Source: Desulfovibrionaceae bacterium (GTDB lineage: Bacteria > Desulfobacterota > Desulfovibrionia > Desulfovibrionales > Desulfovibrionaceae). From it: 61,894 bases of DNA. Positions 34,135 to 43,771 of this stretch are shown here, piece after piece. The stretch lies in contig JAFTDR010000289.1 in NCBI GenBank assembly GCA_017454105.1, positions 1 through 61,894 on the forward strand. Reading direction: 5' to 3'. Made by a program: the position numbers and the translations under genes. The notes under the pieces were generated by a model. The model was given only the letters and a program-made list of their open reading frames with translations, had not been told where the DNA came from and did no database searches. Position 1 is the first letter of the stretch. Each line of letters begins with the position of its first letter.

Positions 34135-34488
34135 CTACAGGTCGGTTGTTTGTGTATCAACACCGTATTGATGCACTATGGTAATCCGACATAGGTCTAT
34201 ATCAAGTACATCAACATGCACTGCCAAAATAACAAGCTCTTCGATGTCGATAGGCAGCTTCCGCGTCAAGGAAAGCTCAATCCTGACCTCAAGATCGCCA
34301 TTTTGCGACAACGGTTCAAACTTGAATTTTCCAAGATTGTGTCCCCACGAGGGATCATGCGCTACAGAGCCCTCTGGGGTTGCAAGCCATTCAGCGATAC
34401 GCTCAGAAATTGCGTTGCCATCCACAGTACGCTTGAAGTCTTGCCTTGGCGCACTTTGCAACATCCATGACGCTTCTTCCAATGCCAT
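34135..34488 (-). CDS. gp25-like baseplate wedge protein
   Basis: About 117 aa. The gp25/W-type core is clear: DGNAISERIAEWLATPEGSV, then DPSWGHNLGKF, then LEVRIELSLTRKLPIDIEEL, ending with a DIDLCRITIVHQ strand. It initiates the sheath at the baseplate. The ATG at 34488 is chosen; a GTG nine bases upstream is possible. Confidence 0.85.
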   Translation of the reverse strand: MALEEASWMLQSAPRQDFKRTVDGNAISERIAEWLATPEGSVAHDPSWGHNLGKFKFEPLSQNGDLEVRIELSLTRKLPIDIEELVILAVHVDVLDIDLCRITIVHQYGVDTQTTDL

Positions 34489-34500
34489 AATCAACACCCG

Positions 34501-37500
34501 CTACATTGCAGCCATTTGGTTTGCGTTGGGATCAGAAAATTCGGTGGGAATCTCAGGGACCCCGTCATTGCCCTTATCTTGCTTGCGATTGGCCTCATCT
34601 TGCTTCTTGAGGCCTTCTTTCTGGCCAGTGACAAGCTCTTTGAGCGACTTTTCCATGCTTACAAGCTCGGGGGAACTCAACGTTCTGTCGTGTTTCACAA
34701 CCTCTGCTTGCTGTGGCCGTTTGATTTGCGTTGCCTGCACACTCGCCTGCAAATTTGTCTGCTCAGCACCTCTATTTCTCGTCCTTACCGCCGCTTCTTC
34801 TGCAGCAACAGCGGGCTGTGGCTGTCCAGAGAGGCCATTGGTTTTATCACTGCTAGCGGTTTGAGGCAGGAACTCTTGCACAGTCTTCCACGCGTCAAAG
34901 TTTGCCACGGACTTGGCAACCTCACTGACGTTGATACCCCCAAGCACAAGATTCTTTGCCTTGGCGATGCTGTGCTCTGCCACAGCGCGTATATCGCTAC
35001 CAATACCAGTACTCGCCACATCTTTTTTCGCCGTTGCAGCCTGTTGCTTTGGCGTCGGAGGCATACCCATTTGGGCACGAGCTTGTTCAAAATTTTGAAC
35101 TTTAGCGGCCTGCGACTCTGCAAGTGCTGCGGCTTGCGTCTGCTTTACAGGTTCTTCTTTTTTTGCCGCCGGCTGTGCCTGCCATGTACTGGCGTTTTTG
35201 GTTTGGTCAGCTGGGCTCTCTTCCGTGGCCTTGACAGGAACCAGAGGTGTCTGTTGCGCTGGGGTAGGCGATCCCTGCATGTACTTTGCCCGTTCTTCGG
35301 CACTGAGATAGGCAGACCCCTTTCGCTTCCCACTGTTCAGGTTCGCCTTATCCTGCTGCATACCATGCGTCTTGCGATCAAGCGCTTCAATATGCCAACT
35401 TTCACGGCTTGCAGCGTTTTTGGCCTTCAGCAATGGCCTGCTAAGCCCGTACTCTCCAAGAACCTGATCGAAATCAAGACCTTGTTGACGGTAGATGTTT
35501 TCAAGCCGCTTGATATTCGGCGCACCATTCTTGATACCGCCAGGCTTGATATCAAAGGCAATACCGGTACCATGATTGGACTTGCCCGGCGTTGCTGATT
35601 TTGCAACACCGACCTTTTTTCTCACAGCTTCCTGCTCAGCATAGCTCCTGTACCCCTCAGTAATGAGCAATTTTTCCCCGGTGATCTGTTGGTGACGCGC
35701 TGCAAAAGCAGCCATTCTTGCTGCTGTTTCAGGATCCATGTCTGCGACATTGACTTTGCCTTCATACGCTAGGGAATTCCTGCCCTTAAGCGTAGACATA
35801 TCAATAGAGCCGTCTGCTTTAAGCTTAAGGCCTGTTTGTTCAGCGATATTAAGAGGCTTGCCAGGCGTTGCATGCACCGGAGTAGCATCGATCGCACCGT
35901 TTACCTTATTCTGCCCAACCGCAACCGTTGCGGCTTGCGTCTGCTTTGCAGGCTCTTGTTTTTCTGCGTTTGCTTTTTGTTGCTGTGGGATTTTTGCCTT
36001 GCTCATGTCGGCGAGCGCGAGCATGTCAGCCCCATACAGATGTGTACGGCGTCTCATATTATCGGCATACCATTGCCTGTACGGGGTTGCCATAACACCA
36101 TTACGGCGTCGGCGTGACGTGTCCCAGCTTGTAGACTCGCTGACCATCATTTCGCCAGTTTTCGGATCCCTGAAAGTCTGCACTACATGGCCAATGCCTT
36201 TAAACCTATCTGATACACGCGCATCGCCTTTTTTTGCTGAACCGATGATCATGCCTTCACGGATGTTTTCGGGAGCGAGTTCTGCCCCTTGATACAATTT
36301 CCCTGTCATATTCGACGTCGCCCGCAAAATTCCTGCGGCACCTTCATTGCTCGCTCCGTGATTGAATTCGGCACGCACTTGACGGCTAAAGACTTCTCCT
36401 CCCATCGCTTTATTGATGCTGTTCATGGTCGCATTGCCCATGGCCTGCACAAAACCGGAACAGTCAATTTCTCTCCCATTCAAGCCTTTTGCCCCAAGCT
36501 TATACCGTACACCACGGTTGACGGCATCCTGCGTAATACCAGCAATCATGGTAGAAACACCTGAAGCAAGCTCTTGATTTGTTCCACTCGACATATTCTG
36601 TACAAGATTCTGCATTGCCGTTGCGCTTGCTGTAGCGCCACCGACCGACACACCTCTGCCTGCACCTTCCTTGGCCTGCAAAAATTCAGCGTGCTTTTGA
36701 GCGGCAGCCTCTTTGCCAAGACGCTTCTTGTCTACGCCTATCTCAATGCCCTTATCGATCTCCGCCTCAGAGTACGCTTTCCATCCCCGCGATTCATTTT
36801 TCATGATAGATTTGATGAACGGCTTCATGAGCTCCGGATTTTTTTCAAAATCAATAATCGCGTCAGCTGAAATACCAAGGTCTCTTGAAATGTTTGCTAT
36901 ATACTTATTCGTATCATTGTTGTCAGACGCAGGCGCGTAGGTATTCATAATCTGCCTAATAGTCTTCTTCCCACTCAGGCCGTCCCCTTTTTTGGCGTCT
37001 TGATTATAGCGGTACAAACGATCCACAATGCCGGCAACCCCAGCCTCTTTTGTGGCAAAAATAGCATGGTTCTTGTCATCAACTCCAACCTGGCCGAGAT
37101 AACCGCGGCCTTTCACGTTGCCTGGGTTGATATTGCGGGAGCCTCTGTCCGTGAACTTGGATAGATCTGCATATGCTTGTTGTGTGCCATACAAGGCAGC
37201 TCCACCCCATCCACTTGAACTACCGCCACCGGAACTACTTGCAGCCGCACTCGCTACACCATCTGCAACGCCAGTCGCAAGCTCACCAAACAAAGCATTG
37301 AAAAGATCCTGAACCGCTTTGGTCTGCGTTTTCGTCTCTTCGATCAATTGTTTGGTATTGTTCGCAATATCCTCTTGCACTGAGTAGCCTTTTTGCGCTC
37401 GCGCACTTTCAGCCGCGGCAGCGCTTACGATAGGTGCAGGCTGCGATATTTCGGGTATGGGCTTGTTTGCGTTTATTGCGCTGTCTCCCGATACCTCGGC

Positions 37501-40278
37501 TATGATTGCGGGTTGAGGTGCTTCAGGCTGGGATGATCCGAATATGGATTTGCTCGTATTTGTTGTGCTACTTTCTGATACTTCTGTTACAACCGCAGGC
37601 TGTGATGCTTCGGATGAGGATTCACTTGTGTTTGTTGTTTCCCCTCCGGATGCTGTGGCCGCGATTATGGGTTGAGAGATTGCAGGCTGCGATGGTTCAG
37701 ATGAGGCTTTGCTTGTATTTATCGCGCCGCCTTCAGATACCCTGGCCGCACTGCTAGCAACATTCTCTTGCGATGAATGTTTTTCTTTTGCTTGTGCATT
37801 TTCAGCGGTAGGCGCAGGCTGAGGTGAAGAGGGGAGAGCCCCGCTCGTATTTGTTGTACCACCTTCAGATACCTGAGCTGTGATTGCGGGCTGAACTGAT
37901 CCGGGTATGGCTTCACTCGCATTTGTCGTGCCACCTTCAACAATCTGCAGTCCACCAGCCGCATCTGGCGACACAGTTTTCGCGATATCTACGCTTTCGT
38001 TCTTCTTCGTCTCTGTGCCTTTTGTGGCCTTGCTTGCAACATCTGGTGACTGTGCCATCTCCGCAGGCTGCGCTGATTCACTGAGATTGACGGTATCGAT
38101 CTCACCATCCTCGGCATCGTTTACAATATCCGTCATCTCACCACGAAAGACAGCCTGCATATTCTTTTTTGCTTCTTTCTGAATGACTGGCGTAGCTTTT
38201 GATGCCGCTGTTTCCCCTTGCGGCTTTTCAACTGTGGCTACGTCAGCCGCTTGTTTTTCGCCCTTTTCAGACTCTTTATGGTCTTCGCCGGTGAAAAAGC
38301 CCACGACATCGTTCCACAAGTCTTTAGCGCCTTTGGCCAAAGCGTTTCCAAAGTCTACGGCACCCTTTGTGACCTTATCCCATGAATCGCTGAAAAAGTT
38401 CTCAAAACTCGCCCCAATTTGTTCTGCGTATTTGAAAAGCTTTGCGCCCATGTCGCTTGCGGAAGTGGTGACCGTGTTCCACGCGCTATCGGCGAAATTC
38501 TTGATACTCGTACCGATAGTCCCAACGCCGCTCCAGAGTGCATCGCCAAGCTGCCCTGCATAGCTCAAAATGCTGTTCCACTTTTCGCTCGCAAAACTCG
38601 CGACATTGTTTGCAATGTCAACCGCACCTTGGCCAATTTTATCGGCAAAATCACTGGCCTTTGTCTTTACACCTTCCCATTGCTCAGAGACCCAGGCGCC
38701 AACGGCAGATGCAAGCTCACTCCCTTTAGTCAATAAAGTGTTGCCAAAATTCTTTGCGCCTTCAACGGCTACATTCCACTTATCAGCGACCCAATCGCCT
38801 ACGGATGCGGCAATCTGCTTACCGCTATCCCAAAGAAAAGTGCCAAACTTCGAAGCTTTATCTTTGATGCTTGGCCATGCAGCAACAGCAAAATCCTTAA
38901 GCTGTCCGCCAACGGCTCCAAGCTGTGTGCCAAAATCGTAGAGATTACGAGTTAAGGCGTCTTTATTGAACTTGATCCCAAGCAAGCCCAAAAGATCGGT
39001 GGTGAGCCCCCCCATATCGAGAACATTGGCAATGGCGGTGGAGGCCTTTTGCCCGGTTGTCGCCTCCTGGCCTTCCTTGAGGCCAAAAACGCGATTTTGA
39101 GCGGCTTTGTCATTCCAGCCATTGAAAGCGTCGAATCCGGCAAGACCGAGCGCCGCAACTTGCCCAATAACAGGTATGGCACGCAAACCAGCTTTCCCGA
39201 CTGTGGCTACACCGCGTCCGACTGCACCAATACCACGCCCTACAGTAGCAACTGCGCTACCAACACCGCGTCCGACTGCTCCAACGCCACGGCTCGCAGT
39301 AGCAACTGCGCTGCCAGCGCCCCGACCAGCTGCAGCGGCTGCTCCGCCCAATCCTGCAGCCGCACGCCCAAACGCGCCTGAACGGCGTGCCACATCGACA
39401 CCACCTCGTGGTGCTCTGGCTCCTCTTCCGCCGGTTGTTGGGATCCCTGGTAGTCGACTGAGCAAGCGCCTTACAAGCATGCCCTTAGCAAGAGTGCCAA
39501 GAAGGCCTCCGCCGCTCTTTTTATTGATAGCCCTGACAAGCTCTTTGTGGCGTTTTTCTTCTTTACGTGCCTCCGAAAGCGCAAAATCGTAGCTATCTTC
39601 AGCGAGCTCGAGCTGCTCTTTTTCTACACGGGCAACAGCCGCATCGCTCTTGATAAAACGGCCTTTTTCATCTCTCGCTCGCTCTTTGACGTGTTCTGAA
39701 TGCTCTCGTTTCTGTTCGATTCTGCGTTTTTTCGCATCATCCTCAATGGCTGTGGCAATGGCTGCAACGGGGGCTTGGGCACTCGCCTGCGCCCCCATTT
39801 TCAATGCGTCAAAACGGGATTCAAGAGCGTCTAAAAGGCTTTCTTCTTGCTGATCACCCTGAAAAGCGAGATGGGCAGAATCAACCGCTCTTTCAAAGCG
39901 AGAAACGGCGTCTGAGAAATCCCCAACAAGACCACCTTGCTGCTTCGATTGCCGGGATTCACTGCTTGCTCTCACACGCGGTGCAACGTGCGCATTGGCT
40001 ACGGCTGTCTTATCGGTTTTGGCTGTATTGGCAGAGATTTTGTCCAAATTTGCCGCCATACTCCGCCAAAGATCCATGGCCTCGTTTTCTGGCTGTGACT
40101 GCCGATTATCAAGGGTAAGACTCGGCTCAAAGATGGGATCAAGTATTGTTTGGCTCATAGTCTCTTCTTCAGCGCTTTCATCTCTTGCGCCCGTTTCTCG
40201 CTTTGCTTTTGCAAGAGCATCACTGTTGACATCGGGCAGCTCAAAAGCCCGTGCAAAGGTTGCTTTTCGCCCAAGCAC
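34501..40278 (-). CDS. Tape measure protein with three muralytic domains
   Basis: 1925 aa, which sets tail length. Residues about 290-380 are Ala/Gly-rich and hydrophobic (GRGVGSAVATVGRG repeats). Residues about 450-680 are amphipathic repeats. About 760-960 is a low-complexity stretch of SEGGTTNTS/QPA repeats. Near 1050 NINPGNVKGRGYLG followed by IRQIMNTYAPASDNNDTNKY marks a lysozyme/transglycosylase-like virion muramidase. Near 1270 DCSGFV and later GHVVQ mark an NlpC/P60 peptidase. Near 1565-1630 SNHGTGIAFD and ESWHIEA mark a VanY/M15 peptidase. GTG at 40278 or ATG at 40158 could be the start. Confidence 0.85.
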   Translation of the reverse strand: MLGRKATFARAFELPDVNSDALAKAKRETGARDESAEEETMSQTILDPIFEPSLTLDNRQSQPENEAMDLWRSMAANLDKISANTAKTDKTAVANAHVAPRVRASSESRQSKQQGGLVGDFSDAVSRFERAVDSAHLAFQGDQQEESLLDALESRFDALKMGAQASAQAPVAAIATAIEDDAKKRRIEQKREHSEHVKERARDEKGRFIKSDAAVARVEKEQLELAEDSYDFALSEARKEEKRHKELVRAINKKSGGGLLGTLAKGMLVRRLLSRLPGIPTTGGRGARAPRGGVDVARRSGAFGRAAAGLGGAAAAAGRGAGSAVATASRGVGAVGRGVGSAVATVGRGIGAVGRGVATVGKAGLRAIPVIGQVAALGLAGFDAFNGWNDKAAQNRVFGLKEGQEATTGQKASTAIANVLDMGGLTTDLLGLLGIKFNKDALTRNLYDFGTQLGAVGGQLKDFAVAAWPSIKDKASKFGTFLWDSGKQIAASVGDWVADKWNVAVEGAKNFGNTLLTKGSELASAVGAWVSEQWEGVKTKASDFADKIGQGAVDIANNVASFASEKWNSILSYAGQLGDALWSGVGTIGTSIKNFADSAWNTVTTSASDMGAKLFKYAEQIGASFENFFSDSWDKVTKGAVDFGNALAKGAKDLWNDVVGFFTGEDHKESEKGEKQAADVATVEKPQGETAASKATPVIQKEAKKNMQAVFRGEMTDIVNDAEDGEIDTVNLSESAQPAEMAQSPDVASKATKGTETKKNESVDIAKTVSPDAAGGLQIVEGGTTNASEAIPGSVQPAITAQVSEGGTTNTSGALPSSPQPAPTAENAQAKEKHSSQENVASSAARVSEGGAINTSKASSEPSQPAISQPIIAATASGGETTNTSESSSEASQPAVVTEVSESSTTNTSKSIFGSSQPEAPQPAIIAEVSGDSAINANKPIPEISQPAPIVSAAAAESARAQKGYSVQEDIANNTKQLIEETKTQTKAVQDLFNALFGELATGVADGVASAAASSSGGGSSSGWGGAALYGTQQAYADLSKFTDRGSRNINPGNVKGRGYLGQVGVDDKNHAIFATKEAGVAGIVDRLYRYNQDAKKGDGLSGKKTIRQIMNTYAPASDNNDTNKYIANISRDLGISADAIIDFEKNPELMKPFIKSIMKNESRGWKAYSEAEIDKGIEIGVDKKRLGKEAAAQKHAEFLQAKEGAGRGVSVGGATASATAMQNLVQNMSSGTNQELASGVSTMIAGITQDAVNRGVRYKLGAKGLNGREIDCSGFVQAMGNATMNSINKAMGGEVFSRQVRAEFNHGASNEGAAGILRATSNMTGKLYQGAELAPENIREGMIIGSAKKGDARVSDRFKGIGHVVQTFRDPKTGEMMVSESTSWDTSRRRRNGVMATPYRQWYADNMRRRTHLYGADMLALADMSKAKIPQQQKANAEKQEPAKQTQAATVAVGQNKVNGAIDATPVHATPGKPLNIAEQTGLKLKADGSIDMSTLKGRNSLAYEGKVNVADMDPETAARMAAFAARHQQITGEKLLITEGYRSYAEQEAVRKKVGVAKSATPGKSNHGTGIAFDIKPGGIKNGAPNIKRLENIYRQQGLDFDQVLGEYGLSRPLLKAKNAASRESWHIEALDRKTHGMQQDKANLNSGKRKGSAYLSAEERAKYMQGSPTPAQQTPLVPVKATEESPADQTKNASTWQAQPAAKKEEPVKQTQAAALAESQAAKVQNFEQARAQMGMPPTPKQQAATAKKDVASTGIGSDIRAVAEHSIAKAKNLVLGGINVSEVAKSVANFDAWKTVQEFLPQTASSDKTNGLSGQPQPAVAAEEAAVRTRNRGAEQTNLQASVQATQIKRPQQAEVVKHDRTLSSPELVSMEKSLKELVTGQKEGLKKQDEANRKQDKGNDGVPEIPTEFSDPNANQMAAM

Positions 40279-40311
40279 AAATTGTTGATCAGATTTTCAA
40301 CCAAGTGCAGG

Positions 40312-41139
40312 TTAAAGTCTGGGAATGATCGAGCTAAACCGAAAGGGATACCTCAGCAAAATGCCGGGAGCCTCAGGGTTTTTCAGGCACTTCACATCGG
40401 GAATTTCAAGAGCAATCTGGCCGTCAACGTACGATGTGCGCAAACCGTGTCGCATTTCAATAATCGCAGCGCTCACTTTTTCCTCGAGTTCGTGAAATTC
40501 TCGAAGTGGCATTTTCTGCACAACATCCATGACAGCATCCCGACGGCTTGCAGGCGTCCCCGCAGGATCGAGGTAAGGCATATCAATGCGGCAAATCATC
40601 ATGAGCATATAAATACGCGTACGCTGTTGCCTGAGCTCTTCCGTAAGTGCGCGTAATTGCGTAGGAGAAAGGTTTTGTTCTTCAAGCCGGTCTTCCGTGA
40701 GCTCAAGGTCAAAACGCAAGCGTTCAACGGTCTCAAGATCGGCACCATTAAGCGGCTTGACCACGATATTATGGCCTTCGTGTACGACCTCGCGGAAAGC
40801 ATCGCCCGAAATAGGGGTGTAGGCATCGGCAATCTTCTTGAAAGCAATTTCTTGCGTATGCTTTCCCCCGCAAATCGAGCAGGAATAGCTCAACGGCACA
40901 GACTTTTCGTTTGTGGTATTCAAAAAATACTGAAAAAGCGCAAAACGCCTATCCTCTCCAGTCCATTTGCGCGGATCAGAATACGTTTCTTTTTCCTGCA
41001 TGCGCTCGAGAAAAAGGCTTGTGGCTTGTTCTTCACACCGTGGATCAACGGCAGTGAAATCAAGCACATCGGCTACGGTTGCTTCGCGCAATCTGATTGT
41101 CTGAGAGGGATTTGAGGGCAGGGTGAATTCAATGAGCAT
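40312..41139 (-). CDS. T4 gp26-like baseplate hub/assembly protein
   Basis: 275 aa; ATG after AAGGAGAATACA. N-terminal TIRLREATVADVLDF, a Cys pair CSICGGKH near residue 87 and central helices (ERLRFDLELTEDRLEEQN) fit the T4 gp26 (PF12322-type) family, often encoded directly before the tape measure. A tail assembly chaperone role is the alternative. First gene after palindrome site 3. Confidence 0.6.
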   Translation of the reverse strand: MLIEFTLPSNPSQTIRLREATVADVLDFTAVDPRCEEQATSLFLERMQEKETYSDPRKWTGEDRRFALFQYFLNTTNEKSVPLSYSCSICGGKHTQEIAFKKIADAYTPISGDAFREVVHEGHNIVVKPLNGADLETVERLRFDLELTEDRLEEQNLSPTQLRALTEELRQQRTRIYMLMMICRIDMPYLDPAGTPASRRDAVMDVVQKMPLREFHELEEKVSAAIIEMRHGLRTSYVDGQIALEIPDVKCLKNPEAPGILLRYPFRFSSIIPRL

Positions 41140-41218
41140 TGTATTCTCCTTATGGGGGGTTCAAAAAACACTCGCTAGTATGGCATATTTCAAACACCGT
41201 GGTAAGCTATTCTTGTCC

Positions 41219-41233
41219 AAATATACCATATCT
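41219..41233 (-). promoter_or_regulatory. 15-bp palindromic element, site 3
   Basis: Minus strand AGATATGGTATATTT, located two bases after the T run of a terminator and 80 bp before the gp26-like gene. Confidence 0.6.
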
Positions 41234-41235
41234 AT

Positions 41236-41275
41236 AAAAAAAGCGCCTGCCACTTCATTTTCCATGGCAAGCGCT
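41236..41275 (-). terminator. Terminator after the tube-like gene
   Basis: Minus strand AGCGCTTGCCA ... TGGCAGGCGCT with one internal mismatch, followed by seven T, then directly by palindrome site 3. Confidence 0.85.
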
Positions 41276-41308
41276 CTGTCGGGCACACACTGGCATGCAC
41301 GATGGGCT

Positions 41309-41998
41309 CTATAAAATACTTCCTACCAGAGACACGGGGAACTCAAAGAAGGCTGCATTTTCTCGTGAGCGCGATATATCACCGACTTGCGTAGGATAAC
41401 AATCAAGCGCCGGTACAATTGTCGTTTCAGTGCCTTCAATATCGAGGTTCATAATCGAGACCTTCCGCATATAGCCACCGTCCCCGTACGGAAGGCCTAC
41501 TGTGCCGTCATCGTTCGGAAATATCAGGCCAAACCATTCAATGAAAAAACGTTGAACGCGCGCGTCTTCATTGTCGCGCATATTCATTGTGATTTTGTAT
41601 GGATTTCTGCCTTGTGGCCATGGCACGGTAGCGGATCCATACTGCTCCTCGTCAATATTCGTATCGAGAAAGCCGTATGTGACGTCCTTCACATAAAAAT
41701 CCATATCGGCCGGAGCACCCGCAATAGATACGCTGAAATTCCATTCTTTGGCAAAATCAGTGTGCACTAGTTGATGATTGAGCAGACGCAGGCGGTTAAA
41801 ATCTTCATGGGGGTACAGAAAGGAGAGTAGCTTCCCAGGGATTTTCTCCATTACAGCATCAATGCCTTTTTGGATCTGCCCCTCCACATACCCGGCAGCT
41901 TTATTGATAGCGCGATCAGCAAGCTTTACGCCTATGTCTTTGAACTTGCTCTTAGACATGCTCCCGGCATAGCTGATCAAATCCCTTGCGGTTGGCAT
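41309..41998 (-). CDS. Tail tube-like / tube-initiator protein
   Basis: 229 aa; ATG after AAGGAGTACGT. After a helical N-terminus it has beta blocks typical of tube folds (EWNFSVSIAGAPADMDFYVK, then NPYKITMNMRDNEDARVQRF). Similar short tube-like proteins are encoded at 43772 and 44323, so this may be a tube initiator (gp48/54 role) rather than the main tube. Exact role is inferred. Confidence 0.55.
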   Translation of the reverse strand: MPTARDLISYAGSMSKSKFKDIGVKLADRAINKAAGYVEGQIQKGIDAVMEKIPGKLLSFLYPHEDFNRLRLLNHQLVHTDFAKEWNFSVSIAGAPADMDFYVKDVTYGFLDTNIDEEQYGSATVPWPQGRNPYKITMNMRDNEDARVQRFFIEWFGLIFPNDDGTVGLPYGDGGYMRKVSIMNLDIEGTETTIVPALDCYPTQVGDISRSRENAAFFEFPVSLVGSIL

Positions 41999-42107
41999 AC
42001 GTACTCCTTACGAGCAGAAGGCGAGAATGGCAGCCATGGTCTCAATCTTGGCTCTTTCAAACGCGTTGACATGAGAGTTCTTCTATGCGGAACAAATGGA
42101 GGTATCC

Positions 42108-43133
42108 ATGGACATCATCGACCGACAAAACGCCATAGAGCTGGGCGAGGCTGAGGCTCTCGATCTCCCCAAGTTCGACACCTACGCAATCTGCAATCTT
42201 CGCGGGGGGATCGGCAAAACGACGCTTTCTTTCAACCTTGCGTACTACGCAGACCGCATCATCGTTGCGGATACCTGCCCACAGTGCAACCTAACGTGGT
42301 TCTTTGACCACGACTACCTTTCGCACGTCTCTGTCAGCGTGTACGACATGCTTCTTCCCCACTTCGTCCCCGGTCTTGGGTTTGCTACGCGAGTCTCGCG
42401 GAGTATCAGCGCGACGAACCAGTATTTCGAGGGAAAAAACGCGTTCTTTTTACCCTCAGACAATCAGCTGTACATTTTACCTTCTCAGATAACAACGGCT
42501 ATCGTACAGGCAGAGCGGATGACAGGCTCCCAGCAAACAAGGATCCTCGACAGCATGCTGTTTTCCTTGCGCGACGAGCTCAGACGCGAACTCTCGGAAA
42601 CAAAAACCGAGCGATGCCTTATCGACACGTCGCCATTCTTCTCTGGCGCCACGCATCTTGCCTGGCATGCGTGCGACGCCCTTATCGTGCCAGTGCGTAC
42701 CGATCAACAATCGATCAATTCACTAACTCTGCTTTTGCGCATGCTGTCCGATCCGTCCAGTGAATTTCGCAAGATATGCCCATCAAACGGGCACACTCCC
42801 AAAATTCAAATGATCGTGCTTACACACTGTGGCTGGTCGACCGTAAAAAATGCCCGTAACGTCCCGAACAAGCAGACAAAAATATATATCGAAAAAACAC
42901 TCGATATTATACGGCAAAATATCGTGCATTTTACAACCGATAACCCGGACAATCATATACTGCTTTTGGACGATTTTCTTGGCACAGGTCGCATTTCATC
43001 GGCGAAATCAAAGCCCATTGCGCTCTTAAACGTCGGGGAAGGCATGACCATAAACCGTGTAAGAACTGAGGTGAATTCATCCGTCGAAAAGGTGAAAAGA
43101 CAGCTAAAATATATCTCCGATTCGATTTGGTGA
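42108..43133 (+). CDS. ParA/Soj-like ATPase on the strand opposite to the tail genes
   Basis: 341 aa; the ATG at 42108 follows GGAGGTATCC (an ATG at 42096 overlaps that ribosome site). Walker A is LRGGIGKTTLSFNLA, with Arg where ParA proteins have the signature Lys. A VADTCPQCNLT block matches the A' motif, and CLIDTSPFFSGATHLAWHAC matches Walker B and beyond. ParA proteins position DNA or protein cargos. Here there is no ParB or obvious parS next door. It lies inside the tail operon in reverse orientation and ends ten bases from a convergent gene, so tail transcripts run antisense to it. Possibly a lysogeny or plasmid-maintenance gene, or a moron. Confidence 0.8.
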   Translation: MDIIDRQNAIELGEAEALDLPKFDTYAICNLRGGIGKTTLSFNLAYYADRIIVADTCPQCNLTWFFDHDYLSHVSVSVYDMLLPHFVPGLGFATRVSRSISATNQYFEGKNAFFLPSDNQLYILPSQITTAIVQAERMTGSQQTRILDSMLFSLRDELRRELSETKTERCLIDTSPFFSGATHLAWHACDALIVPVRTDQQSINSLTLLLRMLSDPSSEFRKICPSNGHTPKIQMIVLTHCGWSTVKNARNVPNKQTKIYIEKTLDIIRQNIVHFTTDNPDNHILLLDDFLGTGRISSAKSKPIALLNVGEGMTINRVRTEVNSSVEKVKRQLKYISDSIW

Positions 43134-43143
43134 GAGAGGGAGG

Positions 43144-43764
43144 CTAAAATTGGCTTGCCGGTGGAATAAGCGCCTTGTTTTCTTCCATTATGGTCTCAAT
43201 TTCTGTGATTCTTTGCCTAAGCTCGCTGACATTTTGAAGCTCTTGGGCAGCCTGCACCATATCCATTGAGAGATACGCTTCTCGTTGCCGTTCGATATTG
43301 ACAACATTGAGCAGGGCTTCGAGGTAGTCTGCCGTCAACACGCCACAATCTGGAGGGAGTTCTTCGTCTCCAGGCCAGTGCCGCAAATCGGCAAAATAAT
43401 AGAGGCAGTACGGTGCTACGTGTTTTCGGCCTATAATGAGATCAATGGTTTTGACCGGGATAATCTCAACCGTCTCAACGCCGAACTCATCCGTATTGGT
43501 CACGACCTCTTTTTCTGCCTTTCCCCAACGCCAAGGCATATAGCGGCGTTCGGAGTCAGAGCAACCGGCAACAGCGTGAAAGTGCGGGGGGATCTCGAAG
43601 CTGCCCTCATCTCCCCATTGCTCAAGAATCGCCCCCGCTTTATCCTGGTATTTGCCGAGCGCCTGTCGTAACAAACGCTCAAGCCTATCAGGATCATCGT
43701 GGTAGAGCACAAGGGGCCTATGTATCACTTCGTCAAGGATTTCATTTGGGGTCATTGCGCTCAT
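43144..43764 (-). CDS. Hypothetical tail-module protein
   Basis: 206 aa. N-terminal MTPNEILDEVIHRPLVLYHD suggests a neck or tail-completion type helix bundle. The centre (RWGKAEKEVVTNTDEFGVET) is beta-rich and the end is a coiled coil. It follows the tube-like gene and is convergent with ParA. No confident family. Confidence 0.5.
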   Translation of the reverse strand: MSAMTPNEILDEVIHRPLVLYHDDPDRLERLLRQALGKYQDKAGAILEQWGDEGSFEIPPHFHAVAGCSDSERRYMPWRWGKAEKEVVTNTDEFGVETVEIIPVKTIDLIIGRKHVAPYCLYYFADLRHWPGDEELPPDCGVLTADYLEALLNVVNIERQREAYLSMDMVQAAQELQNVSELRQRITEIETIMEENKALIPPASQF

Positions 43765-43771
43765 ACCGTTT

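Noticed and set aside
34516..35598. 360-codon open frame on the plus strand
   Set aside because: Lies wholly inside the tape measure gene in antisense, has no ribosome site, and its product is Cys/Leu-rich with no domain; it is a compositional shadow.
37400..38000. Regularly spaced repeats that might suggest a CRISPR array
   Set aside because: They are diverged coding repeats (SEGGTTNTS/QPA units) in the tape measure linker, without constant-length spacers. No CRISPR array is present in the window.
39170..39400. GC-rich tandem repeat
   Set aside because: It encodes the Ala/Gly-rich GRGVGSAVAT segment of the tape measure, so it is coding rather than a separate element.
42066..42089. TTGACA followed by TATGCG ahead of the ParA gene
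   Set aside because: Spacer is only 12 bp, too short for a sigma70 promoter; I do not call one.
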